A DNA stretch of 64,000 nucleotides from Ilex aquifolium. Its lineage: Eukaryota > Streptophyta > Magnoliopsida > Aquifoliales > Aquifoliaceae. Below the pieces are notes generated by a model, which worked only from the letters and a program-made list of their open reading frames with translations, was not told the origin of the DNA and made no database searches. The stretch is taken from the NCBI GenBank assembly GCA_951799425.1, contig OX637398.1, forward strand, positions 2,976,001 through 3,040,000. Direction: 5' to 3'. Numbering within the stretch: position 1 is the first letter of the stretch; every line of letters begins with the position of its first letter. Made by a program: the position numbers and the translations under genes. Of this stretch, positions 24,959 to 36,119 are shown piece by piece.

Positions 24959-24997
24959 ATAACTAATGAGAGTTTGAGTCAAACTCTCATTAGTTAT
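24959..24997. repeat. Perfect 39 bp inverted repeat (19 bp arms, 1 nt centre)
   Basis: Arm ATAACTAATGAGAGTTTGA, a central G, then its exact reverse complement. It lies between the two CNGC genes, next to AT-rich possible foldback sequence. Function is unknown. Confidence 0.85.
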
Positions 24998-25007
24998 TGA
25001 GATTTAT

Positions 25008-25640
25008 AGTGAGTTTGGTTTGATGGAAAATTGGGTGGATAAAAAAGAGGGGAAGGAAATTGGGATGGAAAGAAAAAAATTTCAATGTTTGATTACAAAG
25101 AAAAATAGGAGGGAATGAAATATTAGAGGAAAATTGTTTCCCTCTAACCCACCATTTTTTTTCCTCCCAAGAGAGAGGAAAATTGAAGACAAACTATTTT
25201 TTTGAACAAATTAACTTTTTTGCCCTTAAATATACTTCTAAATATTATGCAATAATTTCAAATCAAAACCTGCACATTTCTCATTCTAAATATCTTATTA
25301 CATATATTTTTTGGCTATTATTTTTGGTATATATATATCTATATTCATTTATATATTTATTTTTATAACTAATTTAATCGACACTGAATCTTTAAAAATT
25401 TATTTGTAATAAAAAATATATTTATATATATGGTTATAATGATAAATTAAGTACATGCATTTTTTCTTTCTGCTTTTTCTCCAATACCAAATAATAAAAA
25501 ATTAATTTTTTCAATTTTCTATCCGTTGTACTAAACACAAAGGAGGAAAAATATTTTTTTTCCTCCAAAGATGGGAAATTTATTTCTCATAGTTCTTCAT
25601 CCTTCCAATTTTTTATCTCTCCTACTAAACGGAGTATTAG
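25008..25640. mobile_element. Putative MITE-like foldback segment
   Basis: The left end is GAGTTTGGTTTGATGGAAAA. The right end in reverse complement is GTTTAGTAGGAGAGATAAAA, with purine-rich GGAGGGAA/GGAAGG words just inside both ends. Edges and target-site duplication are not convincing. The interior is AT-rich without a gene. Confidence 0.3.
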
Positions 25641-26278
25641 ATTTCAAACGAATATGAATGATAGGATTAGTATGTTTCATAAATAATTATTAATATATCA
25701 TATTATTTGAAATTTAAAATTTAATAAAAGATTTAGTAGACAACATTTTTTAGACAAACAAGTTTTGTGGGCCCTATTTGTATTATGTGGATTTTAATAG
25801 GAAACCTTATCAAGTGCTCCTCCTAGCACATGGGCTTCTTTTGAGTAATAAAATAGATTCAAATAATATTATATTTATTCTTGAGGTACATTATCAAATT
25901 TGATAAATTACTTAAATTTAGAAATTTTTACTTTCACCCCTATTGATAATGACTACGAGAGCAAAAATTTTGCACTCTATTATACGGTATGGCTACAAAT
26001 CGAATAAAGAAGTCGGTATTCCATTCCCATTTCGAAAGACATGGTTTCATTTAAGGCTACAGACTCGGCTTCTTTCATAGAGGATGTTGGGATCTGCAAT
26101 TGAGCTCGTTAATTAATAGAAATATTTATTCAAGACTGAAGCATAAAATACATCAAAATCAATTTACATTTGGTCACCTTATTTATTTATTAATTTATTT
26201 TTGGGTCAAAACATTTGGTCACGTTTAGTTCTCATTATTACTGGCAACAATTGACAAAAGGACTCCCATCAGTTGCTT

Positions 26279-29200
26279 TTATTCAAGGTGATCATGTGGC
26301 CTGATCGACATGAATATGGCAGCATACTGCCGCAGCCGCGGCTCAGCGCCACCATTCTCCGCCACAACATCCACCAGCCTTTGACGCCTATCCTCATAAC
26401 GCCGCCAAGCTAACTGTATATTCACAGCTGCCCATGTTCTCCAATTTGATGAGTAATATCGCGTCGTTCGCTTAAGCCTCTCATTAGCAAATTTGTAGCG
26501 GAAGTGATTAGTGATATATCGAACGTGGTATGCGTCAAGACCATATGCTTCTGTTGATTCAACACAGGTGAATGTTGCAGATGAGGCCGGAAGTCTGTCG
26601 ATAAATGGGCGTCGGAGGCACCATGAAAGAAGCTCATCGCCGAAGAACCCTCCGGCTTCTAAAGTGCTTGTGGCTACCAAGCCTTTGCTAAGGTTTTGGG
26701 TACTCTTTACGCGTCCATGGACAATGAACACGATCCGGGGCACAGGGTCTCCTTCTCTAATGATCTGTTTCATGGAAACATTGAAATATATTAAAGAGAG
26801 TTTAGGGTTATTTAAGAAAATGTTGAGTTGTTTGATAATTGGACGATATTGCACCTTCTCATCTTTGGAGAAGACAAGGGGCTTAACACGATCACAGATG
26901 TTGTCAAGGATAAGATCGTCCAAACTGTGAAACAAAGGTACCTGAAGAGAAAACTTAATTATGAGTATAAATGTTATCTAACACACTCAAATGGTATGTT
27001 ACTTGTCCAATTATGAGAATTAATCTTTTCAAAATAACGGAAAAGTTATCTATTGATCCTTATCACTATTAGACCCTATTAAAAAAAATTTAAAATCGGG
27101 TTCAAAAATTCGGACTCAATTCATTAAATGAACTTTCACTAAAAAATAAGGTTAGGTCTAAACCACAGTCGAGCCCGATCAGATGGTGGTGTGGTAGGCG
27201 GCGTGTGTGTGATTGAATTGAAACTCATATAGATATTCACACCGCTTATAAAAGTGTGATACCCTTTTGAGCCCAACCCCTAGTGCAAACTTGAGATATA
27301 TATTGTTCTTTAAGACAGCCATTGTGGGGCTTATTCTGTTACCTTTCTTATGAGGTCTAGGCAAAGAAAGCGCTTAATGTCTCGTCGAAGCCCTTCTGGA
27401 AAGTCTTTAATCAGTTCCAATTCATCTTCTCCTCCCATGGTTACCCATCTTTGGCGTTCAAAATGGCGAACCCTTTGTCTCAGTTGAGATGGCAATTGCC
27501 TTCGCCTCATCCACCATTCCATCTCTCGGCACATTAGCTCCATCTTTCTCCTCTTTGCCATGACAGAATGCAAGAACACCTTCATAGCAGCATTTTACTA
27601 ATCACAGTTAGTATGCTTTCTCTCTCCATATATCCAAGATTCTATCAATAGAATTAAAGTAAATTTAGCGTAGATAACATACCTGAATGTTCCCAATCAA
27701 CAGAGTGAAGAGCATCAAGCCACCGAGCACAACACAGACGCAGAAGCTCAATTCTAACAAATCACTTGTTGGTTGCAGGGCATTGCCAAAAGTACTATAA
27801 CAAACAATGCAAAACTTAGGTGTGGCTTGGGTTTGAAAGCCATAATGGCCAATAGGACCTAATTTGTCGATGCTGCCATTTGATTAGCAATTAATTTCTA
27901 TACTAGTACTTGATGTCTGATGTATCAGTTGGTTTGAGGTGGCTTAGCCCAAATCAACTGAGCCAGCCAGGTTAGCCAGAAGGAAACAACTCATGATTGA
28001 GCTCAACCTCAGCCATCAGAAAGAAGCCACTCCTGGTCAAGGCCAGATCGGCCTTAAGATGAAAACGGCCCAAAAAGTCCAAGGGAGAACAAAAGGGATG
28101 CTAGCAAGAACAAGTCTTATCCAAAAAAAATTATTATTGTCACATCACTAATTTCTAAAAGGCCCTGTCACCTTTAAGAAATATAGTCTCTAACAGTCAA
28201 ATATTCTCTCGAGCAATCTAAACAAATAGGGGACCACCTATCATGATAAGGGTGTGTGTGCAGTTGTATTTTAAAGAGGCCGTAATCTTCTTCTTCTCCA
28301 AAGTAAATCCAAACCAAAGAGAGATTAAGAGACTCCATTGAAGTGGACTAACTCAACTCTTCAACTGAGTGAACCACTTAAACCTTTGTTTTTTTACTAT
28401 AGTCATTTTTACATACATGTAAATGTGCTAATTTAGACCATTCAGAAACCAAGAAGGGATCTTCAGTCTTCCTCCCCCACTCTTACTTCCAGTTTTTTAC
28501 ATCATCAATGTCCAATACCAATATCACTATAATATTGAGATTAGATCAGTTAATTAGGTACAAGTAGCTTTACTATTTTGAGAGTATCTCAAGGGATAAC
28601 TTAAATGAGGCCTGGCCAAACCCATCAGTAGATACACATGAATGGGCAAATTGAAAGCAAATTCTACTGGAAACCCAATTTATTCAATGTTACCTGAGTG
28701 ACATTAAACCCCAGAATAAGGGATAAAGAATCTTAGCAGAAGCCGAGTTGCTTAATAGTACTTGAAGAGCCTCTCTGTAAATCCCATATCTAAATGGTCC
28801 ATCAACATCTAAGCACAATGGCTTTCCAGTCATCGCTGTTGAGTTTCCACCTCCACATGGATTCCCTATACTTCCCAGCGGTGACAGAAACCGGTAACAA
28901 ACCTCCTCTGAACAATGCAAAGAGTTCATACATAATTTGTTTGTCCGGTCAAATTGCTGCCTGAGGCACGAGGTTACCCTTTGTATTGCAAGAACATACC
29001 AGCATCCCCCAACAACCTAAAAAAAAAAAGATACATTAAAAAGCTAGGGAAAGGTGTGAGAATATGGTATCGAGTTCGATACAATATCAAAATTTACAGC
29101 TAAATAAGAGTTCATTATAACTAAATTTACATGAGAGGCAATCATGTAGGCGATGAGATTAAGGCCAAAAGCCCACCAAAAGGCGCCGAAGACGTAACCT

Positions 29201-32200
29201 GTAACCTTCTTCATTCTTCTCATTAGGTATATGCTGTGGTAAACCTTGGGGAGGAACTGGAACAAAAAGATCAGTAGAAGTATCGTCATTATTAGATTTA
29301 TCTTGTCTTCTCTGATCAATCTTGGTACCACTAACCATATAAAAGCCTGAACAAAGAAGAAGAAAAAACAAAATTAGGAATGCAAACAGAAGAGTCAAAA
29401 GCAAGTACATAACTTCCAAAGTTACTCCATTAATGCTTAATAACCTTTTTTTTATTATTCAAAGTCACCCTGGGTGGGGGGTTTGGCAGGACCCCTACCT
29501 ATATATATAACTGAAAAGAAAAAAGTACAAGGAAGGAGGGCATAGAACCAAACCTCCAAGTATAACCAATGGGTTCTTCACAAAGATGTCCAACAAAGGA
29601 ATAATTTCTACATAGAAACTAAAGATGCTACTGATGATGCCTAGGGTGAATTTTAAATAAGTAAGAGCTCGGGAAGTGAAGTCAGACAGGTAGGTCAGGC
29701 CATTCCAGAGCTCAGCGAACCAGACTTCAAGTCCTCCTTAGATAAAGCAATAGGAAAAGTACGAAGGTGACAGCTGGGTAATAGAAGATATCCTCGGTAC
29801 AACAGAAGGCTATAACCAATGCATAAAACTCTCAACCAACCGAGATTCTCTCCCAAAATTAAGGGAAGTCCAGCATATGAAGGGCGGAGATCTCGCTGCA
29901 GATCCCTTCAAGTCAGGGACTAGACTATGAATATTGTACAACACCTCCACTAGTGGGACAACCCTAGCTGTAACAAAAGCTCTCTGTAAACAGTAATAAA
30001 AAAGGATATAGACTACCGGAGGAAGGGACTCCATTAAAAAAAGTGGACTAGCCGAGCTCCCGAGCTCAGTGAACCACTATACTTCTCTTGTGTCAAGCCC
30101 TGCAACAACTCTCTTTATTCCCTAAATTAAGAATTCTCTGACCACGAGACTGATTACCTATCCCAACATCATCACTTTGTCTCCCTCAAACTGCTGAGCC
30201 GCGTAATTTACACCATCAGCTACTATGCAGTGAGTGACACCAAACCAAGCTAGATATAATTTGCTACACACACTATATATAATATAGTTGGGTGATTTGG
30301 CCGTTTCGGTATTAAATCACAAAACTAACCACTTTATAAATGATTTGGTGTAATTTGTAATGGGGGTGGTATTGCTCTTTCAAACCAAGGGTTTTGAACA
30401 ATATTAAATGAGCAATGCTATTGGGATCTAATTTACTGACTTAATTTGCTGACCTAATTCATTATGACCTTTGGATTGATTGTGGGCTCCATCAAACATT
30501 GGAACTTGGTGTTAATTCAATGGTTCCAATAAAGCCACATCATTAGGTCAGCAAATTATGTCAGATTTTTAGGTCCAAATAGCATTTTCCATATTAAATA
30601 GCCGTTGCGATGATGTGCAATTCATCATTGAATAAAGTAGTAATTAACCTGGGGAATCGGGAGTATGACGAACGCATCGAACCAGAACCCTTTAATTGAC
30701 CGCACGTAGTGAGAAGCAATAGCACGTGCGTCCCACACGAGCTTCCCACACCCAACTACCAACGATTCTCTTGACACGTAGGCCAACCGAAACTGAAGCC
30801 ATAGGTGAACCAGGTGCACCGCGTCCACGCACGTGCGAATAACTGTCACTATTGCCGCCAATCCACAGTCGATGTACAGACACGGCGAGGCTCCGGGGCC
30901 GATGGATAGAGCGTAGAAGAACAGTGGATCAACGGCCAAAGCCATGCCACGTGCCAGTATCAGTGCCCGGTTCCATCTCTGTACTTTCCGACTTCTAGGG
31001 TCCAGAACCCGGCCGAATGGTCCCGAAGATCTCGGTTTTCCGGTAGACCGGTTCTTAGCGGTTGCTCCGCCGGACCGGTAGTGGATTGGAATGAGTGATG
31101 AACCTGCCGATGCCTCCCATTCGGGTTGGTGGGCACGATCGCAGCAGGTGGTGGAGTGAAAGACAGGGGCACCTACTTGGGTACATGCGTAACATTCGAC
31201 TGCGTTTGATGTGTGGTTACTGTTATCGCTGTCGTCGCAGTTTTCTGGTTGAACTGTCCATCGCCGGAATATTCCAAACCACCTGTAGTGGAAAATGGTA
31301 ATGTGAGCATATGATGGTTGGATGAACAAATAATCTATAGTTTTTACTTAAAAGGGCAAAATATATTGAGTAATGCTACTACAAACATCACCTTCTTTCA
31401 CTGTACAATCTCAATGTAGACCGTTAGATTAATAAGTTTTACAAAATTTATTAAATATCAAATGACTTTGATTGTACCACATCAGGTAAAGGTGGTGTCA
31501 ACAATATTATTCAAATATATTTTTGATCAACAAATTATAAATTTTATGTCAATTTATTTCTTTATTTTTAATTATCTTTATTTGATTTTCTTAAATATTT
31601 AATTTATATTATTTTGGCTCAATCAAAAGTAACAATATAAATTGAGACGAAGATGAAATTGACCACATTTGAGGGTTTTTTCGAAAAAAAATAAAGGACT
31701 AAAGTGACAAAAAGTGTAAACGTTAAAAACCAAAATTATATAGATTGTAAATTTGAGGGATTGAACCGGTAAGGGTAATCATGTGACATATATGTGAAAT
31801 ACATCTATTAGTTAATTTAAACGGTCATTTTTTATTAAACCAAAATAACACAAATTAAAATTTTAAGGAAATAAATTAACACTATTGAAAGATTTGAGGG
31901 ACTATTTCTATATTTTGCACTAATTAGAGGAGATACTAGCGACTGCCTGTGCGATGCACGGAATTTGCACACATTTTCTTCCCTCCTCGTTCTCCTTCTT
32001 AGTCTTTTTTTTTATTTTATTTATTGTCATCATAACATTTAAAAAGTTAAATAAAAAATTATGAAAATTAGGGTAGTAAAATAATTATGAAAAGTTAGAG
32101 TGATAAAATTATATTTTTAAATTAGTGACTGAATTTTTTAAAAAATTTAAATGAGTGGTAATTAATTAGTGGAGTAGAGGATAGTTACATGAGGCATGTG

Positions 32201-32655
32201 TTAAAATATAATTAGTTAAAATTAATTATAAATTCAAGAAATATTAAAATTTATATGAGACTGAAATTGAATTTAAAAAAAAAATGAATGAAGGGTGGTT
32301 AATTGATAAGACAGTGAAAAAGTGGTTACATTACCTTAGTGTTAGTTGTTGATTTTAGAATACTTAATTTTGTAATTAATTAAATAAAAATTATAAAATT
32401 ATGAAAACTGGGAGTTAAGGCTTTTCAATCTCTCTCTCCCCCCAAAAAAATTATTTTATATATATAGAGGAGATATATGGTGTCCACTTATGAAATATAT
32501 ATGTTACTTTTTTTACAAATAATTAATTATTCATAACTCCCTCTTTAACCACATTTTACTGCATTCATCTATGAAAACCCTTTTTGTTGGTAATAACCAT
32601 CCAGAATTATATTTTAATTTCTATAATCATACCTGAAAACTGCACTGATAGCCAT
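26279..32655 (-). CDS. CNGC2: CNGC2/DND1-type cyclic nucleotide-gated channel, tandem copy 2
   Basis: Eight exons: 32633-32655, 30649-31282, 29131-29346, 28694-29016, 27683-27794, 27343-27579, 26855-26941 and 26279-26764. All are GT-AG with continuous phase, giving 705 residues. The start MAISAVFR joins WFGIFRRW across intron 1. Features: Cys-rich N-terminus (ECYACTQVGAPVFHSTTC), LDPRSRKVQRWN before S1, membrane segments S1-S6, pore filter STFGNA (about residues 399-404), C-linker (MEWWMRRRQLP), nucleotide-binding cassette GGFFGDELLSW (about 582-592), and an IQ-like motif NIQLAWRRY near 659. Exons 3 and 5-8 have exactly the lengths of copy 1 (216, 112, 237, 87, 486). Introns 2 and 4 each contain a solo LTR. 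Known role of CNGC2: plasma-membrane Ca2+-permeable channel subunit whose loss gives the defense-no-death phenotype. This copy keeps more family-typical residues and is the likelier orthologue. Confidence 0.94.
27918..28507 (+). mobile_element. Solo LTR (590 bp) in intron 4 of CNGC copy 2
   Basis: It starts TGATGTATCAG and ends TTTTTTACATCATCA, flanked on both sides by ATGTC (27913-27917 and 28508-28512), an exact 5 bp target-site duplication. No internal region or second LTR is present. It shares TGGACTA...GTGAACCACT near its 3' third with the solo LTR at 29632-30218, so the two belong to related families. Confidence 0.85.
29632..30218 (+). mobile_element. Solo LTR (587 bp) in intron 2 of CNGC copy 2
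   Basis: It starts TGATGATGCCTAGGG and ends AATTTACACCATCA, flanked by GCTAC on both sides (29627-29631 and 30219-30223), an exact 5 bp target-site duplication. It contains GGACTCCATT and GTGGACTA...CAGTGAACCACT like the LTR in intron 4. Both are in the same orientation. Confidence 0.85.
30410..30590. mobile_element. 181 bp MITE with 9 bp TSD in intron 2 of CNGC copy 2
   Basis: Termini are GAGCAATGCTATTGGGATCT and, reverse complemented, GGAAAATGCTATTTGGACCT. They are flanked by ATATTAAAT on both sides (30401-30409 and 30591-30599), a perfect 9 bp duplication that points to a Mutator-type MITE. A diverged relative lies at 57666-57838. Confidence 0.8.
31367..31513. mobile_element. ~147 bp MITE-like element in intron 1 of CNGC copy 2
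   Basis: The left end TGAGTAATGCTACTACAAAC and the reverse-complemented right end TGAATAATATTGTTGACACC are imperfect inverted termini, with CATCACCTT inside the left end and AAGGTGGTG inside the right. The AT-rich flank (AATATAT) prevents a clean target-site call. Confidence 0.5.
31936..32464. mobile_element. Putative small DNA element in intron 1 of CNGC copy 2
   Basis: The segment is bounded by TAGAGGAGATA on both sides (31925-31935 and 32465-32475). It opens with CTAGCGACTGCCTGTGCGATGCACGG, a CG-containing end often seen in short plant transposons that finish in TATATATA. The superfamily is not assigned. Confidence 0.45.
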
Positions 32656-32993
32656 TAAAATCGAGCTTCTGCTAAGTGCAAGAGAACGAAGCCATGTAAA
32701 GAAGTTGCGGCACCGTTGTAAAGGTCCAGCAGCCTGCAGCTATCGGAAACACCTCTCTCTCTCTCTCACGCACACACAGACACAGACACAGATGTCTTAG
32801 TGATGCTCTGCTATAATGGCAGCAATATAGCTTAAGCTCTTAACCCTTCTTACTTTCACCAAGAGAGTAGGTTCGTAGCCACGCAAGAAACGATTTATTT
32901 TTCCATCACATATAGTTCGGTTGCACCCTAAACTTGACCTCTTGAAGCTTCAACTTTGAGGGAATTCAAGATCTCTCTTTCTGACCCAAAAAA

Positions 32994-33034
<41 letters not shown>

Positions 33035-33187
33035 AGCTATTATTACATTTAAATGGCGTGAAGTAGGAACATATCACATTCGTAAAAGTGAAGCTTTGAA
33101 GCAGCTGTGGGAGTGAGTGATGTGTGGAAGTTTCCTCAGCATGCAGGACAAAAAACCGTACACTAATGATTTCATGAGAGTCCACAC
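32656..33187 (-). promoter_or_regulatory. 5' leader/promoter region of CNGC copy 2 with CT repeats
   Basis: This lies directly upstream of the ATG at 32655. It contains CT tracts at 32752-32768 and a (TC)17 tract at about 32997-33030, on the minus strand GA repeats in the leader/promoter. The transcription start is not determinable. Sequence beyond 33188 is a transposon, limiting the proximal promoter to about 530 bp. Confidence 0.45.
32997..33030. repeat. (TC)17 microsatellite
   Basis: An uninterrupted TC run in the upstream region of CNGC copy 2. On the gene's strand it is a GA tract. Confidence 0.95.
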
Positions 33188-34253
33188 CAAGGGCGGCGTA
33201 ACGTATGTTATCGTCTAGGCGAAAATATTATATGAAATCTTATAAATAAAAATTAATAGTAATATTAAATATTTATTAAAATATATTTATTTATAAATTA
33301 TTTGTTTTTCCTTTTGAGATATAACATACTAATTCAAATTTTAAATTTAAATTTTACAAATAAAAATTGTGTTAATCGAAGTCAAATACGAAGATCAAAC
33401 ACCATACATATTATTTGTTTAAGATAAAAGAGAAACATAATTGAAAATTAGATTGACTACTAAAATAATTTTTTTTCTAAACGTATATAAAAATAGGATT
33501 AATATAAGTTGAGTAGTTCTAAAAGAAATGAAACATATATAATTTATAATATAAAACGTGGTAGACTTCAATAAGTTCATCCGATTGTCTCAAATAAAGT
33601 TATTCAACGGTCACCAACATCTCTCTCAAAATCAAAACCATTCAAATTGAATTTTTCCTCTAAATTTATTACTTCTCACTTACGTTGCACCATATTTTCA
33701 TGCACAAGTTACCCCTAGTTGTTAGATATCATAGAGAAAAAGAACTATTTTTAAATAAAAAAGATAGCTAGTACATTACTTCTACTTACTCTATTTTATA
33801 GTTATCTTGTGTATTGTAAACAAAGCTATTAAAAAATGACATCAAATTTAATTTATACAAATGTAAAATTATTATACGTACATATTATATGATAGACAAT
33901 TGATTTTAATAATAAGACTGTAAAGTGATAATATATATAATATTAATATGAGGACAGATAAAAAAATAAGTTGAATTTTAGGAGCCTAATTTTTTTTGAA
34001 AGAGGTTCTAAATTTTTTACAATAATGCTAGTTGCATTAAATTTGAGGACCAAGTACATTAGATCGATAGTGAATTGTGTTTAAAGTTAGAACTCACTAT
34101 TAATTTAATGATTAAAATATATTGACTATTTAAATTATATTCTAAAATTTTAATTATATATCATTATTTATTTTATTTTGGCATCCCAATTTTTTTTTTC
34201 TAATTTGGGCCCTAGGCAATGGCGTAAGTGGCCTAAAGGTTGGGCCGGCACTG
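33188..34253. mobile_element. hAT-like non-autonomous element, 1066 bp
   Basis: It is flanked by GTCCACAC on both sides (33180-33187 and 34254-34261), an exact 8 bp target-site duplication. The left terminus is CAAGGGCGGC and the right (reverse complement) CAGTGCCGGC, the CA-G-rich ends typical of hAT. The interior is AT-rich with no transposase. Confidence 0.75.
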
Positions 34254-34443
34254 GTCCACACAAAGATTCTATTGCATAACAAAGAAAGAGATATGAAGAT
34301 TCAACCACTAGACCCCTATCCCATTAGCCCTCTTGCGGGAGCTTTTACCCCAACCCATGAGATTTTTTAAAATTATACCCAAAAGATGGTTCTTTTTAAA
34401 GTATTTCTCAAACTCTAGTTGTTTTAAAAACATCAGATAGAAT

Positions 34444-35106
34444 TAGGGGTGGCAATATTTGACACGACACGATAACCCGATACGAACACGACACGAATAA
34501 ATGGGTTTGGGTTGACTAGTTTTTTGACACGACCCGTGTATGACACGACCCGTCAACACGAAATTTTAATGGGTCGTACACGACACGAACCCGCTTAACC
34601 CGAATTAACCCGTCAACACGGAATTTTTAACTCGAAGGAGATTGACCTGACCTTTTCGTTGCATGTATGAGTTTTCATGTTCTGATGGCTTGTTTTATCC
34701 ATTACTTCTAATGTTTAATTGATTGCGCGATGTACGATTAGCATATTTAATTAGTATTATAGAAATAAAATATTAATTATTTGTAACTGTTTATCGAGCA
34801 CTGACATAATTATTGTATAAAAAAAAATATGAATGCTCATTATTATTATTAAGTTAATTTTTAGTTTGTAGAAAAAGTATGAGGAAAGATTCAATTAAGT
34901 GAAAATAAAATCTTAGAGTTAAATTTTTTATTCAAAGTTTATGTGGGTCAACACGATTACGAACACGAACACGACACGAAAATAAACAGGTCAACACGAC
35001 ACGACACGATTATTAAATGAGTTGGGTTTGGGTTGACTAATGTTCGACACGACTAATATTCGACACGACACGAACCCGACACAACACGACACGATTGCCA
35101 CCCCTA
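34444..35106. mobile_element. hAT-like MITE near the left end of the MULE
   Basis: A 663 bp element with inverted termini TAGGGGTGGCAATATTTGAC and (reverse complement of right end) TAGGGGTGGCAATCGTGTCG. It is flanked by GATAGAAT on both sides (34436-34443 and 35107-35114), a perfect 8 bp duplication. The interior is dominated by ACACGACACGA repeats; no transposase. Confidence 0.9.
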
Positions 35107-35289
35107 GATAGAATGCGTTTATAGAGCAAAAAGACGTCAGTTGAAATAATGTTTTTAGGGAAAAAAACGTCAGACCAACTGACATTTTCTGTTGCAAGAT
35201 AAAAGTCATATCACACCTAAAAAGTCAGTTCGAAACGTCAGTTTAACTGACGCCTTCTAAACATTAGTTTACTGATAACTGTTTTAATC

Positions 35290-35830
35290 CATCTCTTTTT
35301 TATGAGTAGATATTTAATTTTATTTATTAAAAAATTTAGTTATATTCAGTAAATAAATTTTGATCATTTAAAAATACATAAATTTTCGTTGATCCTACTA
35401 ACGTTTTACTGAAAACCTAAAACTATTTTTCTCCCTCTCTTTTTTTAATAGTAAAAGTTTAATTTTATTTATTAAAAAATTTAATTATATTCAGTAAATA
35501 AATTTTGATCATTTAAAAATACATAAATTTTCGTTGGTTCTATTGACGTTTTACTGAAAACCTAAAACTGTTTTTCTCCCTCTCTTTTTTTATGAGTAAA
35601 TGTTTAATTTTATTTATTAAAAAATTTAGTTATATTAAGTAAATAAATTTTGATCATTTAAAAATAGATAAATTTTCGTTGGTCCTACTGATATTTTACT
35701 GAAAACCTAAAACTATTTTTGTCCCTATTTTTTTTATGAGTAAATGTTTAATTTTATTTATTTAAAAATTTAATTATATTCAGTAAATAAAATTTGATCA
35801 TTTAAAAATACATAAATTTTGATCATATCA
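35290..35830. repeat. ~145 bp tandem repeat, 3.7 copies, inside the MULE
   Basis: Units are marked by TATGAGTA(A/G)A at 35301, 35446 (variant TAATAGTAAA), 35591 and 35735. Each is followed by TTTAATTTTATTTATT, then TTTTGATCATTTAAAAATA and ACGTTTTACTGAAAACCTAA (the last word is missing from the final, incomplete unit). Confidence 0.88.
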
Positions 35831-36119
35831 AAATTAAAAAATTGAAAACGTATACATATAATTAATTTTAATTTTATCATATAATTTTAAACGCATACAT
35901 ATAATAAAAATGAAATTTTAATTTTAATTTTTATCATGTCGGCAATAATATTTATTAAACGGTGTAAAAATATAAGTTATTCATAACAAAAAAAGTGAGG
36001 ATTTATTTTATAACACTTTTGCAGTGAATCTGATGGTGTAAAAAAGGTTGTCAATAACGTGGTTGATATTCAAAATAACATAAAAGATTATCGAGTACAC
36101 ATAAATATAATGGGATAAA

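Larger units (their letters stand above)
23549..26278. other. Intergenic region between the two CNGC copies
   Basis: Copy 1's 5' leader lies at the left, with a GA/CT tract at 23608-23626. Other contents are poly-T (23767-23786), a CCACAACC-type minisatellite (24060-24310), a perfect palindrome (24959-24997) and an AT-rich putative foldback segment (about 25008-25640). Copy 2's probable 3' UTR with AATAAA candidates near 26120-26200 is at the right. No other gene is supported. Confidence 0.5.
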
